Shown: positions 1 to 7,348 of the stretch, in pieces
Layout: every line of letters starts with the position of its first letter
Position numbering within the stretch: position 1 is the stretch's first letter
From: a virus
Virus record (IMG/VR): IMGVR_UViG_3300001242_000084
Coordinates: 1 to 25,204 of that record
Length of the DNA stretch: 25,204 nucleotides
Direction: 5' to 3' (one strand)
Notes under the pieces: model-generated
Seen by the model: the letters and a program-made list of their open reading frames with translations, nothing else
Databases searched by the model: none
Told to the model about the DNA's origin: nothing
Translations under genes and position numbers: made by a program

Positions 1-149
1 CGTTTACAGCTACAGACAGTGCTGATACATCTAATCCAGACAGTAATTTGGGTGGAAGGCCACCGAAAGACACTTCAGAGTTAAAAGAATCAGGATTAAC
101 CACGAAAAATTTAAAGAGTAATGAACAGAGAGTTAAGAATAAAAAATAA
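1..149 (+). CDS. C-terminal end of an unidentified gene, possibly portal protein (partial)
   Basis: Only the last 48 codons are visible, in the frame that starts at base 3, ending with TAA at 147-149. The peptide is hydrophilic and disordered-looking, with a GGRPP motif followed by a lysine-rich tail (VKNKK). Tails of this kind are common at the end of phage portal proteins, and a portal gene would fit directly upstream of the protease, scaffold and capsid genes. That is an inference from position and composition only; no diagnostic domain is inside the window. The two-hairpin element starts 14 bases after the stop. Confidence 0.4.
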   Translation, partial: FTATDSADTSNPDSNLGGRPPKDTSELKESGLTTKNLKSNEQRVKNKK

Positions 150-163
150 TATTGTAATTTTTA

Positions 164-231
164 ATAAGAGATAGGTTGGGCTTGCAATCCAACTGATAAG
201 GCTAGTTCCTTTCACTAGCCTTCTTTTATTT
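164..231 (+). ncRNA. Two-hairpin RNA element A (leader hairpin plus intrinsic terminator) before the GIY-YIG gene
   Basis: The sequence ATAAGAGATAG is followed by hairpin I (GTTGG 175-179 with CCAAC 189-193, extendable by G-U pairs), the spacer TGATAAG, and hairpin II (AAGGCTAG 198-205 with CTAGCCTT 215-222, 8 perfect pairs). A T-rich tail CTTTTATTT follows, so hairpin II is a credible Rho-independent terminator for the upstream gene. The same skeleton recurs at 5848-5930. The hairpin II loop (TTCCTTTC, 206-213) is an exact complement of GAAAGGAA at 260-267, the ribosome binding site of the following gene. The terminator role is well supported; the regulatory role is inference. Confidence 0.7.
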
Positions 232-274
232 GTTTAATTTTAAGAAAGGATTCTCATTAGAAAGGAATGATAAA

Positions 275-1192
275 ATGGATAAAAATTTTATAGAAATTAC
301 TAATTTTTGTAGTAGTAGAATAATTGATATAAGCATACGAGAATGTGGAATATATGCACTGTATAATATTGAAAATGGAAAGATTTATGTTGGTAGTAGT
401 ATAGACATGTACACTAGAACGAGAAGACATCTTTCTGATTTAAAAAATGGAAAACATTATAATAGATATTTAATTAGAGCATATAAAAAATATGGAAATT
501 CAATAATACCTGTTGTTTTAGAAATTGTAAAAAATAGAGAAAGTCTAATTGAACGTGAACAATACTGGATTGATCATTTTGAAAGTTACAATAATAAGGT
601 TGGGTATAATATTTGTATTATTGCAGATAGATTAACTGGTATTTTTAGAACTGATGAAGAAAAGAAACATTTAAGTATTATAAATACTGGCAGAAAACTT
701 ACAGAAGAGACTAAACAAAAAATAAGTGAATCTAGAAAAGGAATTCAATATTCAGCAGAAACATTAAAAAGGATGAGTGATTCACATATTGGCAAAAATT
801 TATCTGAAAGTGCAAAAGAAAAGTTAAGAAACAATATAAATATAATTCCAATATATCAATACAGTTTAGAGGGAGAATTTATACAAAAATGGAAAAGTTC
901 TGCTGAAGCATCAAGAACTAGTGGATTTGAATCATCTTCTATAACAAAATGTTGTAGAGGGAAATTATATAAGCATAAGGGATTTATTTGGAAATATGAA
1001 TATTTTGAAAAATTAGAACTAAAATTTAAAAAGATTATTCAAAAAGACTTAAATAATAAAATAATAAAAATATGGGATTCTATGAGTGATGTTTGTAAAA
1101 CTTTAGCATTTAGTTCTAGTGCTATATGCCAATGTTGTTTGGGTCATTGGGAAAAATATAAAAATTTTAAATGGGAATATATGTTTTGTTAA
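275..1192 (+). CDS. GIY-YIG homing endonuclease with NUMOD DNA-binding repeats
   Basis: Free-standing homing endonuclease, 305 residues from the ATG at 275. That start has AAAGGA at 261-266 in front of it; an in-frame TTG at 230 has no such site. Domains in order: GIY-YIG nuclease at about 24-105, with GIY at 25-27, YVG at 38-40, an arginine-rich stretch (TRTRRH) and a REQYWIDHF segment carrying the expected catalytic Glu; NUMOD3-like helices at about 145-190 (NTGRKLTEETKQKIS, then a second similar unit); and two NUMOD1/IENR1-like repeats at about 195-250 and 255-305, both ending in a KGFIWKYE-type motif. Such proteins cut DNA lacking the insertion and spread their own gene. It lies between structural genes and has no intron around it. 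Family assignment is strong; target site unknown. Confidence 0.93.
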   Translation: MDKNFIEITNFCSSRIIDISIRECGIYALYNIENGKIYVGSSIDMYTRTRRHLSDLKNGKHYNRYLIRAYKKYGNSIIPVVLEIVKNRESLIEREQYWIDHFESYNNKVGYNICIIADRLTGIFRTDEEKKHLSIINTGRKLTEETKQKISESRKGIQYSAETLKRMSDSHIGKNLSESAKEKLRNNINIIPIYQYSLEGEFIQKWKSSAEASRTSGFESSSITKCCRGKLYKHKGFIWKYEYFEKLELKFKKIIQKDLNNKIIKIWDSMSDVCKTLAFSSSAICQCCLGHWEKYKNFKWEYMFC

Positions 1193-1242
1193 ACTATTTT
1201 AAATTAAATAATAACAACAAATATTAAAAAGGAGGGCATATA

Positions 1243-1965
1243 ATGCCAAATACAAACACAAGCAACAAAAATAAGAAAGTGCATAGCGTTTTCTTAGGAA
1301 GAAAAATCAGAGAGTTCTACAAATTAAATGACAATGGTTATTCCAATGCATATTTAAGCACAGAAAAAGAAACATTGGAAAGAGTAGAGTTACTAGAGGT
1401 AGAATTAGACTATGAATTAAAAATAGGTGATGAAATTTTCTTACATGAATATGAAGTTTATGCAAAAGTTCAAAAAGTAACAAATGGAACAGATAGTAAG
1501 GTCTATTATAATCTATCTTATGTTGTTGAAGAAATTGATGATAAAGAAGATACTTATAAGGAACTTATTGACCAATATAATAGTCTTAAAGAAAAATATG
1601 ATACTGAAAAAGAAAAACAAAATAAAGAATTGGCAGAAAAGAATAATAAAATAAAAGAACAATCAGAAAAAGAGGAAGTTGAATTTAAAAGAGTTCAAAA
1701 TGAAAGAATTGAATGGCAAAAAGATAATTTTGATAAACTAAAGGGAATTGTATGTAACAAACTTCCTATGAGAAAAGATTCTGATTCTCTTCTTTTTAAT
1801 AAAGTTCAGCAAATAAATATCACAAAGTATTTATTAGACACTATTCCAAAGGAGTATATATTGATTAATCTTCCTACTGACATTATCTATATGCCATTTA
1901 ATAATGACTTTAAACCATTAGAAATTAAAGAAGTCCAAGAATATTTATCTGATTTAGAGCAATAA
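1243..1965 (+). CDS. Hypothetical coiled-coil protein of the head module
   Basis: A 240-residue protein starting at ATG 1243 behind a good AAAGGAGGG site. I do not recognise the family. Residues about 1-95 look globular and beta-rich (LGRKIREFYKL, EIFLHEYEVYAKVQKV); residues about 100-160 are a highly charged coiled coil rich in K, E and Q; the C-terminal 75 residues are a second mixed region. There is no signal peptide or membrane segment. It lies 28 bases upstream of the protease/scaffold gene, so a head-assembly or portal-associated role is plausible by position only. The real neighbour before the GIY-YIG insertion was probably the gene ending at 149. Confidence 0.75.
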   Translation: MPNTNTSNKNKKVHSVFLGRKIREFYKLNDNGYSNAYLSTEKETLERVELLEVELDYELKIGDEIFLHEYEVYAKVQKVTNGTDSKVYYNLSYVVEEIDDKEDTYKELIDQYNSLKEKYDTEKEKQNKELAEKNNKIKEQSEKEEVEFKRVQNERIEWQKDNFDKLKGIVCNKLPMRKDSDSLLFNKVQQINITKYLLDTIPKEYILINLPTDIIYMPFNNDFKPLEIKEVQEYLSDLEQ

Positions 1966-1993
1966 ATAGTTTAATTATAATATTTGAAAGGAG

Positions 1994-3583
1994 GTGAGGA
2001 AAACGAAAAATAGTGTAATAGAAATATCTAAAAAGACATCGAAAGCAGGACGCACTCCCATCAAACTCATTCTTCACAAAATTCACAAGGATTCTGCTGA
2101 ATATAATGGAAATGGCATCCATTGGGAAAAAGAATATATTGAAAATAATATTGAATCAGTAAAAAATATGCCTCTTGTTGCCCAATTTATGGACAGTGAA
2201 AATACAATTCCTTTTGGAAGTCATGGTGATATGATAGTCGAAGAAAATAGAGTCATTTTTGAAGATAGTCTTGTTGTTGGAACGTTTGAAAGTGCATACA
2301 TAGCTGAAAATATAGAAGTCAATAATGAAATAATCGATGCTTTAGTCGGTGTTGGATACGTATATGATCAAAGATTTCCAGAATTAATTGATTATTTACA
2401 AGAAGAGTATGACAGTGGCAATTCAGTAGAAGGTTCAATTGAAATTTGTGCAGATAAATCTTTAGGAAATAAGAAAATAATTTATGAAGGGGGATGGAAA
2501 GAGAAAAATAGAATCCCAAAATTATTTCAATATTCTGGTCATGCTCTTGTAATAGGAGAGGTTCCTGCTGATAAATCTGCTCTCATGCTAGAGTTGAATA
2601 CACTTAAAAAAAAAGAGGTGAATATATTGCCAGACGACAATTCTATTATTGACAATAAAGATAAAACAATAATTGAAATAAATGCAATGAATTATAATGA
2701 TATTTCTATGATTGTTGAAAGTAAATTCAATAAAAAACAAAATATAGATGAATCAAATTATTCTTATTATTATGTTCATAAATTTTATCCAACTATATCA
2801 ACATTCATAATGAAATGTTGGGATAAAACAGGAGAATATTGTCAAATTACTTACACAATTGAAAATGGTGAGGTAAAACTTGGTGAAACTATTAAAGTCG
2901 AGGAAGATTGGAAACCTCTAAATGGTGAAGAATCTGTCGAAGTTAATACACCAGTTAAAAATATATTAAATAATCAAATAAAGGAGGAAAGAAATAGAAT
3001 GGATGAGAAAATCGTATTAGAACTCAATCAAAAAATCGAAGATAAAATCAATGAAATTAATACGTTGAATAAATCTTTAGAGGAAAAATCAACAGAAATT
3101 AATACTTTAACTAAATCTTTGGAAGAAAAACAAATAGAAGTTAATAGCTTAACAGAAAAAAATCAAGAATTAGATGGCAAAGTAAATGAGGCGAATACTA
3201 CAATTGTAGAGGTTAATAAATTACTTGAATCTGAAAAAGCAGAAAAAGAATCTCTTACTGTCGAAGTAAATTCTTTCAGAGAAGAAAAAATTAAAGCAGA
3301 TTCAGAAGCAAAAATTGCAGAAGTAAATGCATATTTTGAAACAGAAATTACGAAAAATGGTTTTGAAGAAAGCGAAGTTAATTCACTTAAAACCTTTGTA
3401 GAAGCAATTGATTTAGAAGGACTAAAGAAAGCAGAAGCAGAATTATGTGCAAAGAAATTTAAAGAAATGATTGCATCTCAAGATACCTCTGTTGAAACTA
3501 ATACTAAGAATGATATGTTTATTTCTATTAAAGAAAAAGAAATGAAAAAGGTTCCTGGTAGTATCCCATCTTTCTTTAACTAA
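1994..3583 (+). CDS. Prohead protease / scaffold polyprotein
   Basis: 529 residues in three parts. About 1-205 resembles phage prohead serine proteases: a GSHGDM motif with a candidate catalytic His, a GSIEI motif with a candidate Ser after SVE, and a C-terminal GHALVIGEVPADKSALM stretch. About 212-330 is a compact domain (YYYVHKFYPTISTFIMKCWD, then QITYTIENGEVKLGE) often attached to phage proteases but of unknown role. About 336-500 is a long charged coiled coil with INTL/EVN repeats, typical of capsid scaffold. Position directly before the small head protein and major capsid gene fits. The start is doubtful: GTG 1994 lies inside the AGGAGGTG binding site, and ACG 2003 has the proper spacing. 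Internal start signals at 2627 and 2999 are listed separately. The catalytic residues are inferred from motifs, not aligned. Confidence 0.82.
   Translation: MRKTKNSVIEISKKTSKAGRTPIKLILHKIHKDSAEYNGNGIHWEKEYIENNIESVKNMPLVAQFMDSENTIPFGSHGDMIVEENRVIFEDSLVVGTFESAYIAENIEVNNEIIDALVGVGYVYDQRFPELIDYLQEEYDSGNSVEGSIEICADKSLGNKKIIYEGGWKEKNRIPKLFQYSGHALVIGEVPADKSALMLELNTLKKKEVNILPDDNSIIDNKDKTIIEINAMNYNDISMIVESKFNKKQNIDESNYSYYYVHKFYPTISTFIMKCWDKTGEYCQITYTIENGEVKLGETIKVEEDWKPLNGEESVEVNTPVKNILNNQIKEERNRMDEKIVLELNQKIEDKINEINTLNKSLEEKSTEINTLTKSLEEKQIEVNSLTEKNQELDGKVNEANTTIVEVNKLLESEKAEKESLTVEVNSFREEKIKADSEAKIAEVNAYFETEITKNGFEESEVNSLKTFVEAIDLEGLKKAEAELCAKKFKEMIASQDTSVETNTKNDMFISIKEKEMKKVPGSIPSFFN
2999..3583 (+). 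CDS. Nested in-frame scaffold start within the protease gene
   Basis: AAGGAGGAAAG at 2981-2991 precedes an in-frame ATG at 2999, which would give a separate 194-residue scaffold protein consisting almost wholly of the charged coiled coil (starts MDEKIVLELNQKIEDK). Nested scaffold genes in the same frame as a capsid protease are known from lambda (C/Nu3) and relatives. The binding site is as strong as those of the independent genes here, although the spacing of about 11 bases is slightly long. The sequence shows the signal; actual internal initiation is inferred. Confidence 0.6.
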   Translation: MDEKIVLELNQKIEDKINEINTLNKSLEEKSTEINTLTKSLEEKQIEVNSLTEKNQELDGKVNEANTTIVEVNKLLESEKAEKESLTVEVNSFREEKIKADSEAKIAEVNAYFETEITKNGFEESEVNSLKTFVEAIDLEGLKKAEAELCAKKFKEMIASQDTSVETNTKNDMFISIKEKEMKKVPGSIPSFFN

Positions 3584-3689
3584 GTTTTAGAAAGTAAAGA
3601 TAAATATATAATTAATTTTAACAATGAGTAATAGTTAAATAGTAGTGGTTAATTAATAACAAAAATAAAAAGAAATGAGGTAATTAATA

Positions 3690-4211
3690 ATGAGTTTATT
3701 TAAATTCCATGATTCAAATTTTCTTAACGTATCCAACAAACCTAATGTAAAGGCAATTGCAGATACATACAATGGTTATCAGTTCAATGTTACATCTGAT
3801 GTTCAGGTATTAGTTCCAGATTTAGCTACAGCAAAATTAGGTGATATTTATGTTATGCGTAATATCATTGACAAACCAGAAATTATTAACACTGATTCCT
3901 ATAAAATTGTTGCAAATGAGTATATTCGTGCTTTTAGACTTAAAGACATGGTAGGACTTCAACTTGATATGTCTGCTGATTTGCTTACAGATGCTTTTGC
4001 TGACGTTGCTGTTGGTGCTTTGGTCATTGGTCGCTCTGTAGCAGATACTACCAATCCAATGAAGTGGACTAAAACTGCTGATGTTTCTGCATATGAAATT
4101 TATCTTAAAGTAATCAAGAAAACTACTTTTGGTGCATTTACAATTGATGCAGGTGGTGGAACTGTTGCTGGTGGTTATGTTGTAGAAGTAATGGCAAACG
4201 ATAATCTGTAA
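3690..4211 (+). CDS. Small head protein, possibly decoration or capsid-associated
   Basis: A 173-residue protein from ATG 3690 with a GAGGT binding site. I do not recognise a named family. It has no signal peptide or membrane helix, is moderately acidic, and contains a predicted beta-rich C-terminal half (FGAFTIDAGGGTVAGGYVVEV). Its gene sits between the protease/scaffold gene and the major capsid gene, where phages commonly keep a decoration, stabilisation or head-fibre protein. Codon choice is less AT-biased than the endonuclease genes, as is usual for abundant virion proteins. The structural role is inferred from position. Confidence 0.7.
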   Translation: MSLFKFHDSNFLNVSNKPNVKAIADTYNGYQFNVTSDVQVLVPDLATAKLGDIYVMRNIIDKPEIINTDSYKIVANEYIRAFRLKDMVGLQLDMSADLLTDAFADVAVGALVIGRSVADTTNPMKWTKTADVSAYEIYLKVIKKTTFGAFTIDAGGGTVAGGYVVEVMANDNL

Positions 4212-4337
4212 GTTATGAGATTATAGATTATTGTATGTAATTTTTGTAAGTAATATATAATATTTTTTAATTAATGTCAAATAGTAAAATTATAAAATAA
4301 TATTAATAATTAATAAGAAAGAAAAGAGGTATTAACA
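4212..4337 (+). promoter_or_regulatory. Intergenic region upstream of the major capsid gene
   Basis: 126 AT-rich bases without a gene. A TATAAT at 4256-4261 has a TTGTAT 19 bases upstream (4231-4236), a weak candidate sigma-A promoter with over-long spacing. AGAGG at 4325-4329 is the capsid ribosome binding site. No convincing terminator hairpin is present, so the capsid gene may also be read from upstream. Confidence 0.25.
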
Positions 4338-5359
4338 ATGAGTTTTGGAATAGATTTTACAAAATTACAAGAGAATGCAGAACAAGTTGAGATTAATAAG
4401 ATTGTAAAGAATAAGTTGGCGAACGCATCACGTCTAAGTGAAGACGTAGAGATTTTTACAAATATTGTTTATGGTAAAGATGTATCTAAATATGGTAAAA
4501 AAGTTGATACAGTGATGGATAAAATTAAAACTTTAGCTGGAATGGCTAATGATGGTAATACTCAGGCTAAAGCTGAGTTGAATGCTATTCGTACTATTAC
4601 TATTCAGCAACCTTTGGAAAAGAGATTAGCTATTAATAGTGCTATGGGGAATGTAACAAAGGTATTGGCAAACGAGGAACTGAGGTATTCCGTTGCCCAA
4701 TTACAAGGAGAGAAATCAAGAGTTCAAGCCAATTCTGGTTCTTTTGTATTCCCAACTGTTAAGAAAAGAACTGGAACTATGACTGTTCAAAATGCAACAG
4801 GTGGTTTGATTATCGATCCAAGAGAATTAATGTCTGGTGATACAGATACGATGGCTTATGCTAATGAACAAGTATTGACTTCTATTATTAACCAAATGGT
4901 TCTTTCTCATATCAATGCTTTAAGAAGTGCTATTACTGCTGCCACCACATTGAAAAACTACAGCGAGGGGATTACTAAGACTAATGTCGAAAATACAAGA
5001 AAATTAGCGAGACGTTTTGGTTCTTCTGTTACAATTATGGGAGACTATAGTGCAGTTAATAAGTTAAGTGATCTTGCTAATTTTAGTGTTGTTGCTGCTG
5101 GAACAGAATTTAGATTCCCAGACTCAGTGATGGAAGAAGTAATGAAGACTGGTCTTCTTAAAGTATATAAAGGAAGTCTCGTCATAGAAATGCCTAATAG
5201 CTATAATATGATTGATCTTAATACCGCTGGAGATTTCTATGCTCCTCAATTACCTACAACTGATTTGTGGTTCTTACCACAAGGCCAAGTTAGTCCCCTT
5301 CAGATCGGAATTCAGGGTGGTTTGACTAGTATGACAGCCACAGACATTAATTTAAGGGT
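4338..5359 (+). CDS. Major capsid protein, 5' exon
   Basis: Encodes the first 340 residues plus two bases of codon 341 of a probable HK97-fold major capsid protein. ATG 4338 follows AAAGAGGT. The continuous reading frame runs on into the intron to TAG 5391-5393, but the residues after INLRV are intron-encoded and not expected in the protein. N-terminal residues about 1-125 are helical and charged, compatible with a removable delta/scaffold-like region. A protease gene upstream supports maturation cleavage. Features from about 145 on, such as GSFVFPTVKKRTGTMTV and DLWFLPQGQVSPLQIGIQGG, look like a capsid core. Identification rests on position after protease/scaffold, size and composition, not on an alignment. 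Confidence 0.85.
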
Positions 5360-5746
5360 AACTTTAGCCCCGTATGTACAGAAATGCGCATAGGACACTT
5401 CCTTAATTGCAGGTAATTCCTAAAGCTCTCATGCCACAACATAAGGATGAAATATGCCTAAGTGTGACGGAACGAAAGTAGAAAAAAGTTGAGAGATGGC
5501 ATAAGGTTAAATCCTAAGTGCTTTTACAATGGATGTTCATTGCAGGTAAGACTCGAATAGAGTAAACTTCAACGACTATGGCTGAAATGCCAGTACACTC
5601 AAGCGAGTGGAAAATGGAAGCCCTTAACAGATAATGCTGAAGGTGAAGAAATAGTCTATTCTCATATGAAAGTATGAGCAGTTATAAACGATATAGAAGT
5701 TGCGATTCTATATGAATATAAATTTATAAAAAGCCGAAGTTACAAG
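5360..5746 (+). ncRNA. ORF-less group I intron in the major capsid gene
   Basis: About 387 bases of structured sequence separate two pieces of one reading frame. P1: 5' exon GGGU (5356-5359) pairs with GCCC (5367-5370), with the conserved U-G pair at the splice. P7: GACTAT 5574-5579 with ATAGTC 5651-5656. P8: CACTC 5596-5600 with GAGTG 5605-5609. P9: CTCATA 5661-5666 with TATGAG 5673-5678. A P9.1-like hairpin is ATATAGAA 5691-5698 with TTCTATAT 5706-5713. The terminal G at 5746 would be omega-G. The motifs AATTGCAGGTAATTCCTAAAGC and AACGACTATGGCTGAAATGC are of group I core type, probably subgroup IA. Splicing 5359 to 5747 joins codon GT+A and continues as VYDISYGNKVLIEL. The intron has no endonuclease gene. 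Core assignment is strong; exact splice sites are predicted. Confidence 0.88.
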
Positions 5747-5831
5747 ATACGATATTTCCTACGGAAACAAGGTTCTAATTGAGCTAATTCCGGCGATGGG
5801 ATATATATATGATGCTGCTCTAGCTGAGTAA
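5747..5831 (+). CDS. Major capsid protein, 3' exon
   Basis: Supplies the last base of codon 341 and 27 further codons ending in TAA 5829-5831, giving a spliced product of about 368 residues. The encoded tail reads YDISYGNKVLIELIPAMGY followed by IYDAALAE, a beta-strand-like sequence reasonable for the end of a capsid core domain. There is no start codon or ribosome binding site of its own, and the reading frame is open into the intron, so it is read as an exon rather than a separate gene. Alternative 3' splice points after the G at 5738 or 5733 keep the frame only with other 5' sites and give less natural joins. Confidence 0.82.
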
Positions 5832-5847
5832 ATATCAAACTAATTTT

Positions 5848-5933
5848 ATAAGAGATAGGTATTAATTATAATCGCGAGTTTAATTAATTACTGACAAGAG
5901 TGGTTTTCCTAAGCCACTCTTCTTTTATTTATA
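5848..5933 (+). ncRNA. Two-hairpin RNA element B before the Vsr-like endonuclease
   Basis: Same skeleton as the element at 164-231: ATAAGAGATAG, hairpin I (GTATTAATTA 5859-5868 with TAATTAATTAC 5881-5891, one bulge), TGACAAG, hairpin II (AAGAGTGG 5896-5903 with CCACTCTT 5914-5921, 8 pairs), then CTTTTATTT. The stem sequences differ completely from element A while the flanks and tail are kept, so the structure appears conserved by compensatory change. Hairpin II should terminate transcription of the capsid gene. The loop TCCTA (5907-5911) can pair with TAGGA (5952-5956) in the next ribosome binding site, a shorter match than in element A. Confidence 0.7.
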
Positions 5934-5966
5934 AAAAAATTAGGTATTCGATAGGAGGGATTAAAT

Positions 5967-7299
5967 GTGGGCAAGAAACTAAATATTGATCAGTTTAAAC
6001 AATGGATGTTAGAAAATTCTGTTGATATAAAATGTATTAGTAACTATGGTGTTGATGATAAAATTGATAGTAAAACAGAACTATTATTCCAATGCAATAG
6101 AAATCATACATTCTCAAAAACAATAACTAATTTCAAAAAGAATCCTAGGTGTCCTCATTGCACTGGAAAGTGTAAATATACATTTGAAGATGCTAAAAGG
6201 ATAGTCGAAGCAGTAGAAGGTTATTTATTAATATCGACTGAATATGTCAGATGTAAAGATTATTTAATTATTCAATGTGATAAAGGTCATCCCTTCCCAA
6301 TGACATTTACAGCTTTTAATGTCGGAGGACACAGGTGTCCTATTTGTAACACAGGAGGGAAATATAAGTATGATTTAGAAATTGCAAAAGAAATTTTTAA
6401 ATTAGAAAAGTGCGAACTGTTAGTAGACGAATATATAGATTGCGATACATACATACATGCCTTATATGTGTTCATGTGGTAATCCAAGCAAAATTTCTTT
6501 AATAGAATTTATCAGAGGTCATAGATGCAAAATTTGTGGTAATAAGAAAACTGGTGACGGTTTAAGAACGCCATACATAGAAACATATAATTATTTTAAA
6601 GATAATGGTTGTGAATTATTATCCACAGAAGACGAAATACAGAATAATAAAACAAAAGTAAGATATATTTGTTCTTGTGGAAACCCAGATGAAGTATTGG
6701 TTGAAAAGTTTAAAGTTGGCGAAAGATGCAACAACTGTAAACAAGAAAGAACTGAGGCAACATTTTTAGACAGATATGGTTTCAAGTATGCATTATCAAG
6801 TCCAGAAATAAGAGAAAAAATTAGACAAACTCTTTATAAAAATGGATCAGCACCATGTAGTAAACAACAGGAATATATACACAATCTAATTGGTGGAGAA
6901 CTTAATTATCCTGTAAAAACATCTTCTTTGGACATTGCTTTCCTAGAAGAAATGATTTATTTAGAGTACGATGGCGGTGGACATAAGAATAGTATTTTGT
7001 ATGGCACTGTTACAGAAGCAGAGTTTATAAAAAGAGAAAGAAATAGAACTTATGGGCTACTACGTTCTGGTTGGAAAGAAATTAGAATCATTAGTGAAAA
7101 AGATGACCTAATCCCATCAGACCAAAAGCTTCTAGAAATCCTATCCTACGCACGTAAATATCTAAATCAAAATCATCATTACATAAAATTTGACATTGAC
7201 AATTCAAAAATAATTAATTCTCAAGGTGAATTTGACTATGATTTTGGCGAACTAAGAAAAATCAAACCAACAGATATTCAAATCCAAGAAGCAATATAA
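5967..7299 (+). pseudogene. Vsr/EDxHD-like homing endonuclease with zinc-binding repeats, frameshifted
   Basis: Two overlapping frames (5967-6482 and 6457-7299) form one gene. GTG 5967 follows AGGAGG at 5953-5958; an ATG at 5965 stops after five codons. The first part carries repeated treble-clef zinc-binding units of the type CNxxHxF...CPHC and CDKGHPF...CPIC. The second continues the repeats (CSCGNP...CKICG, CSCGNP...CNNC) and ends in a Vsr-like nuclease fold with LDIAF, LEYDGGGH and RERNRTYGLLRSGW, matching the EDxHD/Vsr-type homing endonucleases. The frame breaks inside three ATAC copies (6445-6456); removing four bases gives DTYMPYMCSCGN, restoring both frame and zinc motif. It lies 135 bases after the intron-bearing capsid gene. 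Either a recent inactivation or a sequencing artefact. Confidence 0.85.
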
Positions 7300-7348
7300 A
7301 AAAACATCTAAAAAATAATAAAGGGTAAAATGGAGGGAATAAATAATT

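Noticed and set aside
230-274. Upstream TTG start for the GIY-YIG gene
   Set aside because: It falls at the terminator tail with no binding site. ATG 275 has AAAGGA properly spaced.
5391-5393. TAG as the true end of the capsid gene (351-residue product)
   Set aside because: The sequence after 5359 has group I intron pairings, and a frame-compatible, protein-like exon follows at 5747. The unspliced tail TLAPYVQKCA is the intron read in frame.
5360-7299. HEARO/IscB (OMEGA) system from a structured RNA next to an HNH-like nuclease
   Set aside because: The nuclease has Vsr-like motifs, not a RuvC-HNH pair, and the RNA has a group I core rather than an omega-RNA layout.
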